The notes below the pieces were generated by a model, which was given only the letters and a program-made list of their open reading frames with translations, did not search any database and was not told the DNA's origin. Made by a program: the position numbers and the translations under genes. This document shows positions 48,381 through 57,296 of a stretch of DNA of 64,000 bases, piece by piece (position 1 is the first letter of the stretch; each line of letters starts with the position of its first letter). This stretch comes from Rhodospirillaceae bacterium. Its GTDB lineage: Bacteria; Pseudomonadota; Alphaproteobacteria; UBA8366. The stretch lies in NCBI GenBank assembly GCA_002722095.1, contig PBKG01000007.1, positions 9,457-73,456 on the forward strand. The letters are read 5' to 3'.

Positions 48381-48743
48381 CTATTGCGTAATAAGTGCGA
48401 TCTGGGTGGCGCGCTTGACGCTGTAAGTATGATTTTCGTTCGCAAGAATACGCACGACTGTCCGTTCCGCCCGGCTTTCGAGCGCAGCGGCAGCCTCCGC
48501 TGCCTCGGCGAACCAATAGATCGCCGCCTGCCAGTTCTGCTCCACACCATGTCCGCGCGCATAGAGCAGCCCCATCGCGATCTGCGCCTTGGCATCTCCT
48601 TCTTTAGCCAGCGGCAACATCTCTGTTTTCACGGCCTGCCAATCGCCTTTGATAAATGCCGCACGTCCTTCTTCGAAACCGGCCATAGCCGGTACTGGCG
48701 CAATGACCAGGAAAACGATCAGGGCTTTAAGTAAATTCCGCAT
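48381..48743 (-). CDS. small exported Sel1-repeat protein
   Basis: A 120-residue protein with signal peptide RNLLKALIVFLVIAPVPAMA and one Sel1-like repeat pair (GDAKAQIAMGLLYARGHGVEQNWQ split by eye). Start ATG 48743 is preceded by GAGGAGAGAAAT, a very good site. Function unknown; probably periplasmic protein-protein contact. Confidence 0.8.
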   Translation of the reverse strand: MRNLLKALIVFLVIAPVPAMAGFEEGRAAFIKGDWQAVKTEMLPLAKEGDAKAQIAMGLLYARGHGVEQNWQAAIYWFAEAAEAAAALESRAERTVVRILANENHTYSVKRATQIALITQ

Positions 48744-49085
48744 ATTTCTCTCCTCGCCCGTCCGACTGCACATATCTGCCGGACGTTGCATGGTTAACGT
48801 CTTCTCCGCCCCTATTTGGGGCCGTCCATATCTAAGCGTTTCCAGAAATTCTGAGCGGTTCTTATCGACCTCGAACCAGCTTTTTTGCCGGTTCTGCCCA
48901 TATAGGAGCGGCTGACTACCGCTCTTCCCCAACTATGTCCAGTTACGATTGCCGGAAATGCCGAAGATGCGACATCTTGCCCAAGTTTGTGACCGCATTA
49001 AGGCAAGTTTGGGGCGAGAAATAGATTTTCGGGCTAGGTGGCTACTTTTCCACGCACACTTCGCAGCAAAATGCGTTCAAAATGA
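48744..49085. other. intergenic region, mostly nothing recognised
   Basis: 342 bases between the small Sel1 gene and the 2OG oxygenase gene. A 29-codon open frame with a three-cysteine cluster is at 48935-49024 on plus (listed as a finding) but has no ribosome site. No tRNA or strong terminator seen. Confidence 0.6.
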
Positions 49086-49712
49086 CTAAAGGCGAACCAA
49101 GCCTGTCTCGTATCCAATATCTCCGGCGAGCATCACGTTAAAACTGATACTGAGCCGCTCGTTACCGGATTCATTGCGCTCGACACTGTGCTCGAGCCAA
49201 GACGGGAATAAAATCAGCAGCCCTTCGCCGGGACCGATCGTATGGCGATGGCTGTTATGCGGCGTGGAATCCTGAACTGCCGGATAAAGCACGCTGGCTT
49301 GCGGGCGCGGATCATAGAAAGTAATCGCCCCGCAATTTTCCGGCGCACGCACGTAGTAAACGCCACTCAACATGGCGTTCGGATGATTGTGGCGGGGATG
49401 ATCGTCACCAACGCGGCTGAGATTCGCCCAACATTCGGAAATGTAGAAATGGTCAAATTTAAACCGCAGAAAATGCAAAACACCTTCCGCCCCTTTCGCA
49501 AGACACTCGGTGAGCGGCACGAATTCGTCGCGTTCGTGCAGATCGGTCGGGCTGGTCCAACCGCCGCCATCGCTGCGCTCGCGTCCAGTCCCCGCGGCGC
49601 GCAATTCTTTCACCGATGCGTCGACATTATTATTCATCGTTTCGCAATCGGCGATTTCGTGCAGCCATAGGCAACTCGGAAAAATCTCTACGACCTCAGT
49701 CGCGGAAAACAT
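49086..49712 (-). CDS. putative 2OG-Fe(II) oxygenase
   Basis: A 208-residue protein of the putative 2OG-Fe(II) oxygenase family (TIGR02466-type). Seen: a PS(C)LW N-terminal strand (EIFPSCLWLHEI), the iron region HPRHNHPNAMLSGVYYV, FYDPRP, and the distal LFPSWLEHSVERN with a His and then R-S-I-S-F-N. The start at 49712 has GGAG seven bases upstream. Divergent from capA-like. Substrate unknown. Confidence 0.83.
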   Translation of the reverse strand: MFSATEVVEIFPSCLWLHEIADCETMNNNVDASVKELRAAGTGRERSDGGGWTSPTDLHERDEFVPLTECLAKGAEGVLHFLRFKFDHFYISECWANLSRVGDDHPRHNHPNAMLSGVYYVRAPENCGAITFYDPRPQASVLYPAVQDSTPHNSHRHTIGPGEGLLILFPSWLEHSVERNESGNERLSISFNVMLAGDIGYETGLVRL

Positions 49713-49851
49713 TAGCGTCACTCCATTAGAAGGTGCAGCCTTATAGCACAGCCACGAGCGCTCGCGAATTCCAGCCATCTTGGTGCTGCGCTGTGAATTT
49801 GCTAAATCTGCCCATAATAGCGGTAGACAAAGCGAGAGGGAGGCTCCGACC

Positions 49852-50877
49852 ATGGCGCAACAGGTAATCCTAACAGGCGATATCAATCTATTAGGTGTGA
49901 AAGACCCGAAAATTCCTTTCGCCCAAGTAGGCCCCACATTACGGGCTGCTGATTTGGTGATCTCTAACTTCGAATGCTGCCTTTACGAACCTGAGTTCGA
50001 ACGTTCTGTCGAAGATGAAGGCTTCTACGCTGATCTTTCCGCCGGAGAGGCCCTGATCGATGGCGGCATTGGGATTATCGGTAATGCCAATAATGTGAAT
50101 TATGGCGCTCCCGCCATTCGTTCCTCATGCGGCCGGCTGGATGAACTTGGCATTCCGCACGCCGGCGCCGGCGTGGACCGCAAGAATGCCTATCAGCCGA
50201 TCTATGTCGAGCGCGACGGTGTCAAATATGGCTTTATGCAACGGACGTCTGTCTATTGGTCTCACGGACACGAAGCCAAGGACGACTACCCGGGCGTTGC
50301 CACGATCCAAGCGCATACCGCGTACAGGCCCCAAATCACCGAGCTTCGGACCCTCACTCGCCCCGGCAACCCGCCCGAGGTGCTGACATGGTGCGAACCG
50401 TCCGCGTTGCAAGCATTCCAGGATGATATCGCTGCCGCCCGCAAGGAATGCGACGTCTTGGTTAGCTCCAACCACTGGGGCCTCAACCACGATGTCCTGA
50501 CCTATATGGAAGAAACCGGCCGGGCAGCCATCGATGCGGGGGCCGATATTGTCATGGGCCATGGCCCCCATTTCCCGCTACCGGTCGAAGTATATAAGGG
50601 CAAGGCGATCTTTTACGGGCTCGGTAGCTTTTCTTTCCACACCGGCCATCGGGCGCAAAAGCATCCGGACTGGATCGGCCTGATGCCGAAACTTACTGTG
50701 GACAACAATGCCTTTTCCGAAGTGCGTTTTGCCCTAGTTCGCCACAACGAGAAGAACGAAACCTATTTCGTCTCCCCGGCCAACGAATCCGCCGAACTCG
50801 AAAAGATTTATGCGGGCTCGGAAACCTACGGCACCGAATATGCCATCGATGGCGACGACGTAGTGGTGAGGGTTTAA
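49852..50877 (+). CDS. CapA-family protein (poly-gamma-glutamate type metallophosphatase fold)
   Basis: A 341-residue CapA-family protein. Seen: VILTGDINLLG with metal Asp, ISNFECCL (NFE motif), SSNHWG, MGHGPHFPLPVEVYKGKAIFYGLGS. No signal peptide, so probably cytosolic. The start at 49852 has an AGAGGGAGG ribosome site. True poly-glutamate capsule genes (capB, capC) are absent, so role is open. Its stop overlaps the permease stop by four bases (convergent). Confidence 0.85.
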   Translation: MAQQVILTGDINLLGVKDPKIPFAQVGPTLRAADLVISNFECCLYEPEFERSVEDEGFYADLSAGEALIDGGIGIIGNANNVNYGAPAIRSSCGRLDELGIPHAGAGVDRKNAYQPIYVERDGVKYGFMQRTSVYWSHGHEAKDDYPGVATIQAHTAYRPQITELRTLTRPGNPPEVLTWCEPSALQAFQDDIAAARKECDVLVSSNHWGLNHDVLTYMEETGRAAIDAGADIVMGHGPHFPLPVEVYKGKAIFYGLGSFSFHTGHRAQKHPDWIGLMPKLTVDNNAFSEVRFALVRHNEKNETYFVSPANESAELEKIYAGSETYGTEYAIDGDDVVVRV

Positions 50878-52280
50878 CTTCCCGCGTGCTCGAACATTCC
50901 GAGCCAACGCCACCAAAAGAAACTCAATGGCGCGATAAGCGCCAAGTAGAGTCCCGTCCAACACAGTCCCATCACGGTGGTGCTGAGCAGTGACACGCGT
51001 CCCAGTAGTGCGCCGGTCAGGATCGGCGGAATTTGATACGGATAAAACATCACGTATTGGCCCGCCGTATGCGCCATCAACACCGTGAGCAATGGCCAAC
51101 CCGCGGCATCGGCAATACCGCTTGCCATCGGCGTCAATAAGGGAGGAACGCCAGCAGTGGTCGCGACTGCTGCGATCGCATTGAATACCCCAACCATCGT
51201 GGCAAAATTCTTGGCATCAGCGCCGGGTTCAAAATCGGTGGCCGCAAGTACCTTTTCGCCGATTACGCCCGCAAGTCCGCAGTCGGCAATAACGGCACCG
51301 AGACTGATAATGCCGACCGTGAAAATCCACGGCGTATAGTCGCTGTCGCGTGCCATTGCCTCTGAATCGAGTGCGCCGATATTCGGCATTGCACAAACAA
51401 TCGCACCCGCGAGACCCACCCAAGCCGGCGAGAGTCCGTGCAAAAAGTCCGTTGTCCAGAGACCGAGAACCAGAACGAGGATGCCTGCCAATCTCCGTTC
51501 TGCGCCACTCCACGATCGCGATGGGACAGGTTTTTCAGACGGCGTCACCTCGGCAACGTCGGGATACAACAACAACACCAAACCGATGATCGCCGCCATC
51601 GTCAGGAGGCCCGCAGCTGGAAAATGGACCAGCATATAAGGACCAAATCGAATCACGACGCCGTAAAGGCTTTCCGCCGCGCCGGCCATAATGATCGTCG
51701 GGATGCCCGCCGGCAAAATTGCGTAGCCCGAGAGAACCGTGCCAAAGACCGCTGCCATTACCAGGCCTGTCCTGCCCCGTCTGCCCTCTTTGAGGCCAAG
51801 CGCATCCGCCATTGCCAATACCAGTGGAACTAGGATCGCGCACCGCCCCATCGAGGACGGCATCATGAAGCAAAAGAGGAACCCTACGATAACGGTACCG
51901 ATCACCGCGCCACGATAAGACCGGCCGAAACGGCCAAGCATGGAGTCCGCCAGTCGACCGCCAAGACCGGTCCGGTGAATGGCTATACCGAAGATGACCC
52001 CGGCGAAGGTCAGCCAAGCAGCGCCCGCTCCAAAGCCGGAAAACGCGACCGATGCAGGCGCAAGATCGAAAATCATAACCACAACAAAAATCATGAACGC
52101 TGGCCACGCCGGCGACACCACACCGGTCACCCACAAGGCAACAGCGGCAATGGTCAGCCCTAGTACTCGGGTCGCAACTGGTTCGAGTCCCCATAACGGG
52201 GCGGCCACGAAAATCACGATGCCAACCGCGACTGAGACGAGAGCCAGCAAATTCGCGATGGACGCCGCACCGATTTTCAT
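50874..52280 (-). CDS. SLC13-type permease
   Basis: A 468-residue polytopic membrane protein of the SLC13/DASS anion-permease type with about 11-12 hydrophobic segments. Seen: FLFCFMMPSSMGRCAILVPLVLA and the second-half VATTAGVPPLLTPMASGIAD, the paired substrate-site patterns of the family. Start 52280 chosen at MKIGAASIANL; it lies 13 bases after the OYE stop. Likely takes up a carboxylate for the neighbouring enzymes. Confidence 0.83.
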   Translation of the reverse strand: MKIGAASIANLLALVSVAVGIVIFVAAPLWGLEPVATRVLGLTIAAVALWVTGVVSPAWPAFMIFVVVMIFDLAPASVAFSGFGAGAAWLTFAGVIFGIAIHRTGLGGRLADSMLGRFGRSYRGAVIGTVIVGFLFCFMMPSSMGRCAILVPLVLAMADALGLKEGRRGRTGLVMAAVFGTVLSGYAILPAGIPTIIMAGAAESLYGVVIRFGPYMLVHFPAAGLLTMAAIIGLVLLLYPDVAEVTPSEKPVPSRSWSGAERRLAGILVLVLGLWTTDFLHGLSPAWVGLAGAIVCAMPNIGALDSEAMARDSDYTPWIFTVGIISLGAVIADCGLAGVIGEKVLAATDFEPGADAKNFATMVGVFNAIAAVATTAGVPPLLTPMASGIADAAGWPLLTVLMAHTAGQYVMFYPYQIPPILTGALLGRVSLLSTTVMGLCWTGLYLALIAPLSFFWWRWLGMFEHAGS

Positions 52281-52293
52281 TGGACCAAAGCCG

Positions 52294-53397
52294 TCAATCC
52301 GACTGGTCCGGGAACGCCTCCGGCCATGCGGAAGGTGCCGCACGTTCGAATTGCGGCGGATAAGCCGCATCGACGCCCAGCTCGTACGCCGCACGCCACG
52401 GCCAGCGTGGCTCGTATAAGAATCCACGCGCCAACGCGACCATATCGGTCTTTCCGTCGGCAATGGCTGTGTTTGCGAACTTCGGATCCCGTATCATACC
52501 TACGGCCATCACCGGCATACCTGTTTCGCGTTTGACCGCTTCAGCCCCGGGCATTTGGTATCCGGGTTCAAGTTCGATGGTTTGGTCAAATGTCACGCCA
52601 CCTCCCGAACAGGTCACATAGTCGCACCCGAGACCCTTCAGTGCGTCGGAAAGGACGACGGAATCCGCAATTTCCCATCCGCCTTCAGCGAAGTCGGTTG
52701 CGGAAATACGCACGCCTAGCGGTTTCCCCTCGGGCCAAGCCGCGCGGACCGCTTCGAAAACTTCCAGCGGGTAGCGCATGCGGTTGGCGAGATTGCCGCC
52801 ATAATCATCCTCGCGCGCATTCGCCAGCGGCGACAGGAATTCATGCAACAAATAGCCATGGGCGCAATGAAGTTCGATTAGGTCATAATCGAGTGCGATC
52901 GCACGTTCCGTTGCCGTTACGAAAGCAGCCTTGATCGCCTTCATCTCTTCGATGCTTACCGCATTCGGCGTCGGCCAGTTGTCTGCCATTGCTAGAGCGG
53001 AAGGCGCATCGGTTTGCCACGCGTTTTCACCCGACAGCGGCCCCCTCCCCTCCCAGGGACGTTCGCACGACCCCTTGCGCCCGGCATGGGCGAGCTGAAT
53101 GCCAAGCGGAATATCACTAATGCCGCGACAAAATTCGAGCACCCGGGCCAGAGCGGATTCGTTCTTATCGGAATAAAGACCAAGGCAGCTATGGCTGATC
53201 CGCCCTTCGGCCACCACGGCGGTCGCCTCATGAATCAGCAAGCCGGCTCCGGACAACGCGTAGTTGCCCAAATGCATGAGGTGCCAATCGGTAGCACTCC
53301 CCTCGACCGCGCTATATTGGCACATCGGCGATACGACGATGCGGTTGGCAAGCGTTACGTTGCCCAGTTCGATCGGCGTAAATAAAGGAACGCTCAT
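52294..53397 (-). CDS. OYE-family NADH:flavin oxidoreductase (YqjM-like)
   Basis: A 367-residue FMN ene-reductase. Seen: NRIVVSPMCQYSA (YqjM-type Cys26), QLAHAGRKGS, and ELHCAHGYLLHEFLSP with the His pair that hydrogen-bonds to the substrate carbonyl. It reduces activated C=C bonds. Second-from-last in the operon; 3 bases after the CoA-transferase stop. Confidence 0.92.
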   Translation of the reverse strand: MSVPLFTPIELGNVTLANRIVVSPMCQYSAVEGSATDWHLMHLGNYALSGAGLLIHEATAVVAEGRISHSCLGLYSDKNESALARVLEFCRGISDIPLGIQLAHAGRKGSCERPWEGRGPLSGENAWQTDAPSALAMADNWPTPNAVSIEEMKAIKAAFVTATERAIALDYDLIELHCAHGYLLHEFLSPLANAREDDYGGNLANRMRYPLEVFEAVRAAWPEGKPLGVRISATDFAEGGWEIADSVVLSDALKGLGCDYVTCSGGGVTFDQTIELEPGYQMPGAEAVKRETGMPVMAVGMIRDPKFANTAIADGKTDMVALARGFLYEPRWPWRAAYELGVDAAYPPQFERAAPSAWPEAFPDQSD

Positions 53398-53400
53398 TGC

Positions 53401-54612
53401 TTAACTCCCATCGGAGGTACTTTCGATAATTTTGGACGCCTCGAGTTCATCGAGCGTGCGGGAGTCATATCCAAGCTCGGCCAATATTTCGCGCGTATGT
53501 TCGCCTACTTCTGGCGGCTGGCTTCGCAAGCCCAGATCGTGATCGCCAACCTCTATCGGCAAGCGGGGAAGTTTTGCCGTTCGTCCATCCGGCAATCGTG
53601 TCTCCAACATCCTGCCATGGGCATTTAGTTGCGGGTCATCGAACAAGTCTTTGGTTTCAGCCACCGGCGCGAACGGGATGTTGATCTCCTCGCAGATTGC
53701 CAAAACCTTTTCCTTACTGTGCGATTTGATGATTTCGCGCACTATCGGTTTTAACCGTTCTTGCGCAGCCACCCTGTCTTCATTGGTTTGGAACTCCGGG
53801 TCCTCGAGCAAATCTCGACGGTCGAATTTTTCACAGAAACGCTGCCAGTGATTATCGCTGGTGATGCCGATAAATACCTGCTGGCCATCGCCGGTCTCCA
53901 TCACCTCATAAATCGCCCAAGCGCTCCAACGAACCGGCATCGGCGGTACCTCTTTCCGCTGGATTGCCTCACCCGACATATGCGTATGCATGAGATGCGC
54001 GACATTTTCGAACAAGGCGCTTTTAATGAGCTGCCCCTTGCCGGTGCGGTCACGTTCGCGCAGTGCTGCCAGAATGCCGACGACGCCAAACGTGCCGCCC
54101 ATAATATCAATGACCGAAGCACCGGCTCGCAGCGGACGGCCCGGTGGCCCGGTCATATAGGCCAGCCCGCCCATAAACTGGACCACCTCGTCCAGAGCCT
54201 GTCTTTTTTCGTAAGGCCCGCTTAAAAATCCTTTAAGGGAGCAATAAACCAAACTCGGATTGATCTCGGCTGCTTGCTCGTAACCACAACCCAATCGGTC
54301 CATGGTCCCGGGCGCAAAATTCTCCGTCAGCACATCCGCTTCAGCGATCAATTTATGCGCAATCTCAAGGCCTTTCGGATCCTTTAGATTGAGCGCAATC
54401 GAGCGTCGGTTGCGATTGAAGGAAGAAAAGAACCCAGCAGCAAAACCCGACAACTTGCGCGTTTTATCTCCGCCCGGCGCAGGTTCGACCTTGATTACGT
54501 CCGCGCCTAGGTCAGCAAGCACCACCCCACAGGACGGCCCCATGATTATTTGGCAAAATTCCACCACTTTGAGCCCCGCCAATGGCAGGGGCTTGTCGTT
54601 CTCTTCGGACAT
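53401..54612 (-). CDS. CaiB/BaiF family CoA-transferase
   Basis: A 403-residue class III CoA-transferase. Seen: LKVVEFCQIIMGPSCGVVLADLGADVIKVEP (CoA fold opening), RSIALNLKDPKG, catalytic Asp D141 in ALDEVVQFMGG and a C-terminal NIPFAPVAETKDLF. The start at 54612 has a GGGGAGGAC site. Moves CoA between carboxylic acids; substrates unknown. Confidence 0.92.
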   Translation of the reverse strand: MSEENDKPLPLAGLKVVEFCQIIMGPSCGVVLADLGADVIKVEPAPGGDKTRKLSGFAAGFFSSFNRNRRSIALNLKDPKGLEIAHKLIAEADVLTENFAPGTMDRLGCGYEQAAEINPSLVYCSLKGFLSGPYEKRQALDEVVQFMGGLAYMTGPPGRPLRAGASVIDIMGGTFGVVGILAALRERDRTGKGQLIKSALFENVAHLMHTHMSGEAIQRKEVPPMPVRWSAWAIYEVMETGDGQQVFIGITSDNHWQRFCEKFDRRDLLEDPEFQTNEDRVAAQERLKPIVREIIKSHSKEKVLAICEEINIPFAPVAETKDLFDDPQLNAHGRMLETRLPDGRTAKLPRLPIEVGDHDLGLRSQPPEVGEHTREILAELGYDSRTLDELEASKIIESTSDGS

Positions 54613-54634
54613 GAAGTCCTCCCCAATTGGACCT

Positions 54635-56014
54635 TTACGAGGGCAATGCGCCTTCCGAGCGCAACATGTCAAGAGCGCCGCGCACCGCGTCCGCAGTCTT
54701 GTCCGCATCTTCCTCGGAATGAACAGCGGACACCTTGCCGGCCAATTTGCCGTTAATGTCCACACCGTTCACCATCAAGCCGATCCGGAACTTAGTCGCG
54801 ATTTCTTCGTTGGTTTTGAAGAAATCGCATTTGCGATGCATGAATTCGAAGTTCTCGGGCTCGATGTCCACATTGTCGGGATTGAGGAAGAAATGCAGCT
54901 CGGAAAACTGTCCGTAGCATGCCCATTTGACGCCTTCGTCGGCAAAAACCTTGTTCACCTTCGCGCGAATGCTGTTGGCAATATCGATCGCATCCTGGGT
55001 CGGCGTCTCGTCACGTACCATTGTAAGTGTCGCAACGCCTGCGGAAGCTGACAGTGGGTTGGCATTGAATGTGCCCTGATGGCCAATCTTTTCGAAGCCC
55101 TTCGAATCCGCAACGTCGAAATCCAAATGATCCAAAAGATTTTTGGTGCCGCAAATGGCGCCGCCCGGTAGGCCGCCCGCCACGATTTTCGCCAGGCTCG
55201 CCATATCCGGGATGATATCGTGTACTTGCTGAGCACCTCCGGGAGACGCTCGGAACCCGGACACCACCTCGTCGAAAATCAGAACGATTCCACGCTCTGC
55301 GGTTATTTCGCGCAATGCGGCGAGGAACTCCTTGGTAACCGGCGTTCTGCCGAAAGACGAACCTGTGGGTTCGATAATCGCCGCGGCAATATCGTCATTC
55401 GCTTCGATAATACGCTTGGTCTCGTCGATATCGTCCGGCGGAGCTAACAAAACGTTATCTGCGATCCCATCGAGTACACCCGGTGTCGGCGTCCCGTCGT
55501 AATGACTGGATACACCAAAGGCCACATGATCCTGCCAGCCGTGGAAATGCCCTTTGAAGCGAAGCAACTTGTCGCGACCGGTATGCGCCCGCGCGATCCG
55601 AAGCGCCATCAAGTTTGCCTCGGTGCCTGATGAAACAAACCTCACTTCTTCAGCGCATGGCAGCAAATCCTTGACCAACCCTCCCCAATCGATTTCGAGA
55701 CGGTGGCCCGAGCCGTAATGGGTACCCTTGTCGACTTGATCATGCACGGCAGCGGTTACCACCGGATGATTGTGCCCTAACAGCAGTGCACCGTGCCCCC
55801 CGAAATAATCGACATATTCGTTGCCATCCACGTCCCATTTGCGCGAACCCTGGGCGCGATCCACATAGAGACCATATGGCCGTAGACGCCTTGAATCATG
55901 GGTGAGGCCACTAGGGAAATGTTCCCGCGCTTCGTTTGCGCAATCCGCCGAACCCGGCGTCTTTTCACGATAGGCAGCAACGATTTTCGAGTTGGTCAAA
56001 AAATCATCGGGCAT
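54635..56014 (-). CDS. class III (GSAM/omega-type) PLP aminotransferase
   Basis: A 459-residue PLP enzyme of the glutamate-1-semialdehyde mutase / omega-aminotransferase type. Seen: YVDYFGGHGALLLGHNHP, SSGTEANLMALRIAR, FDEVVSGFR with Asp248, and PLP-Lys276 in MASLAKIVAGGLPGG. Without hem neighbours it is unlikely to be HemL. First gene of the operon, which implies an amino-acid or amine substrate. Confidence 0.9.
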   Translation of the reverse strand: MPDDFLTNSKIVAAYREKTPGSADCANEAREHFPSGLTHDSRRLRPYGLYVDRAQGSRKWDVDGNEYVDYFGGHGALLLGHNHPVVTAAVHDQVDKGTHYGSGHRLEIDWGGLVKDLLPCAEEVRFVSSGTEANLMALRIARAHTGRDKLLRFKGHFHGWQDHVAFGVSSHYDGTPTPGVLDGIADNVLLAPPDDIDETKRIIEANDDIAAAIIEPTGSSFGRTPVTKEFLAALREITAERGIVLIFDEVVSGFRASPGGAQQVHDIIPDMASLAKIVAGGLPGGAICGTKNLLDHLDFDVADSKGFEKIGHQGTFNANPLSASAGVATLTMVRDETPTQDAIDIANSIRAKVNKVFADEGVKWACYGQFSELHFFLNPDNVDIEPENFEFMHRKCDFFKTNEEIATKFRIGLMVNGVDINGKLAGKVSAVHSEEDADKTADAVRGALDMLRSEGALPS

Positions 56015-56059
56015 GGCCCTGTCCTCCTGGCTAAACCCACACCAAGTTTTCTATAACGA

Positions 56060-57193
56060 TCAGGGTTTGATCACATCTGCGGGTTTGGTTTTCGGTACTA
56101 GTTTTTCAATCAGTGTAACGCTATCCACTGCGGATTCGACACCATTATCCGCAGCCGACTGGAATAGTTCTAGCGCACGATTGAGGTCTTTTTCGACCCC
56201 CTCTCCACGGGCATGCAAGACCCCTAGGTTATACTGCCCTAGCCCATGCCCCTGCTCGGCTGCCTTTGCATACCAAGTTGCGGCTTCGGTAACGTTTTTC
56301 TCAACACCTTCGCCACCTTCAAGCATATGCCCGTAGTTGACTTGTGCGTCAGGATCGCCGAGTTCAGCCGCCTTTTTATACCATTCCGCCGCTTTTGCAG
56401 GATCGGCATCCACGCCGGAGCCTCTTTCATGCACCAGCCCCATATTGAATATGCCTGGCGCATATCCCTTTCCGGCAGATTCTTCGAACGCCTTTAACGC
56501 CTCCTCGTACTTGCCCACCGTATATGCGGCGACACCTTCCTCGTTTTTGATTATGGGAGCCCGCTTCGCCTCCTTCAGCTTTTCCAATTCCTGATTGGCT
56601 TCGGGAGCTTGTTCGCTGTCGGGAAATTCACCTAAGAAAGTTTCAAGCGCCTCAATCGTCCCTGTCTCTTTCGCTTTCTCAAAGGCCTTCACGGCCGGAT
56701 TCTCTTTTTCTTTTGCGGCGCGTTTCAAATTCGCGATCACCGCTTCGGCCTGCTTTACGAACTTGCCTTCGGGGAAACTCGATAGATAGTCCTCGTATCC
56801 GCCTATAGAGTTTTCCGTTATTGCCTTGTTCCAGGCCAAATTATCTCGAGCGGCACTCACCGCGGCACTAGACTTTTTCTTTTTCGCTTCGGCAGCTTTT
56901 TTCGCTTCAGCGGCCTTTTTCTTTTCCAGTTCCGCCATCCGCTGCTTGATCCGGCCGATTACCGTTCGCGCTGCCTCGACATAACGGCCATCCGGACGGT
57001 CTCGCATATATTTTTCATAGCCGGCGACGTTATTGTTCCTAAGTGCGTTTTCCCACGCACGATCATCCTGGGTTTTTTGGAAATACCACCAACCAAAATA
57101 ACCGACGCCCGCAACGACAATCAGTGCGATCAGAATTTTAATAAAACAGCCCAGCTTGCTTTTATTCGGGGATTCTTCTTCGTCGTCGTACAA
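56060..57193 (-). CDS. membrane-anchored Sel1-repeat protein
   Basis: A 377-residue protein with an acidic cytoplasmic N terminus, a membrane helix (CFIKILIALIVVAGVGYFGWWYF), a Lys/Ala-rich coiled-coil region, and C-terminal Sel1/TPR repeats including MGLVHERGSGVDADPAKAAEW and YGHMLEGGEGVEKNVTEAATW. Probably a periplasmic scaffold. 103 bases from the next gene. Confidence 0.85.
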   Translation of the reverse strand: MYDDEEESPNKSKLGCFIKILIALIVVAGVGYFGWWYFQKTQDDRAWENALRNNNVAGYEKYMRDRPDGRYVEAARTVIGRIKQRMAELEKKKAAEAKKAAEAKKKKSSAAVSAARDNLAWNKAITENSIGGYEDYLSSFPEGKFVKQAEAVIANLKRAAKEKENPAVKAFEKAKETGTIEALETFLGEFPDSEQAPEANQELEKLKEAKRAPIIKNEEGVAAYTVGKYEEALKAFEESAGKGYAPGIFNMGLVHERGSGVDADPAKAAEWYKKAAELGDPDAQVNYGHMLEGGEGVEKNVTEAATWYAKAAEQGHGLGQYNLGVLHARGEGVEKDLNRALELFQSAADNGVESAVDSVTLIEKLVPKTKPADVIKP

Positions 57194-57296
57194 AGCTAAG
57201 TTCCGAATTCGGTCGAATGGAAATCTCTATCAAAGGAATGTAGGGAACCGGCGCGAGACCTGTCAAACGCGATAAAAAATCCCCTAAATCCTGGTG

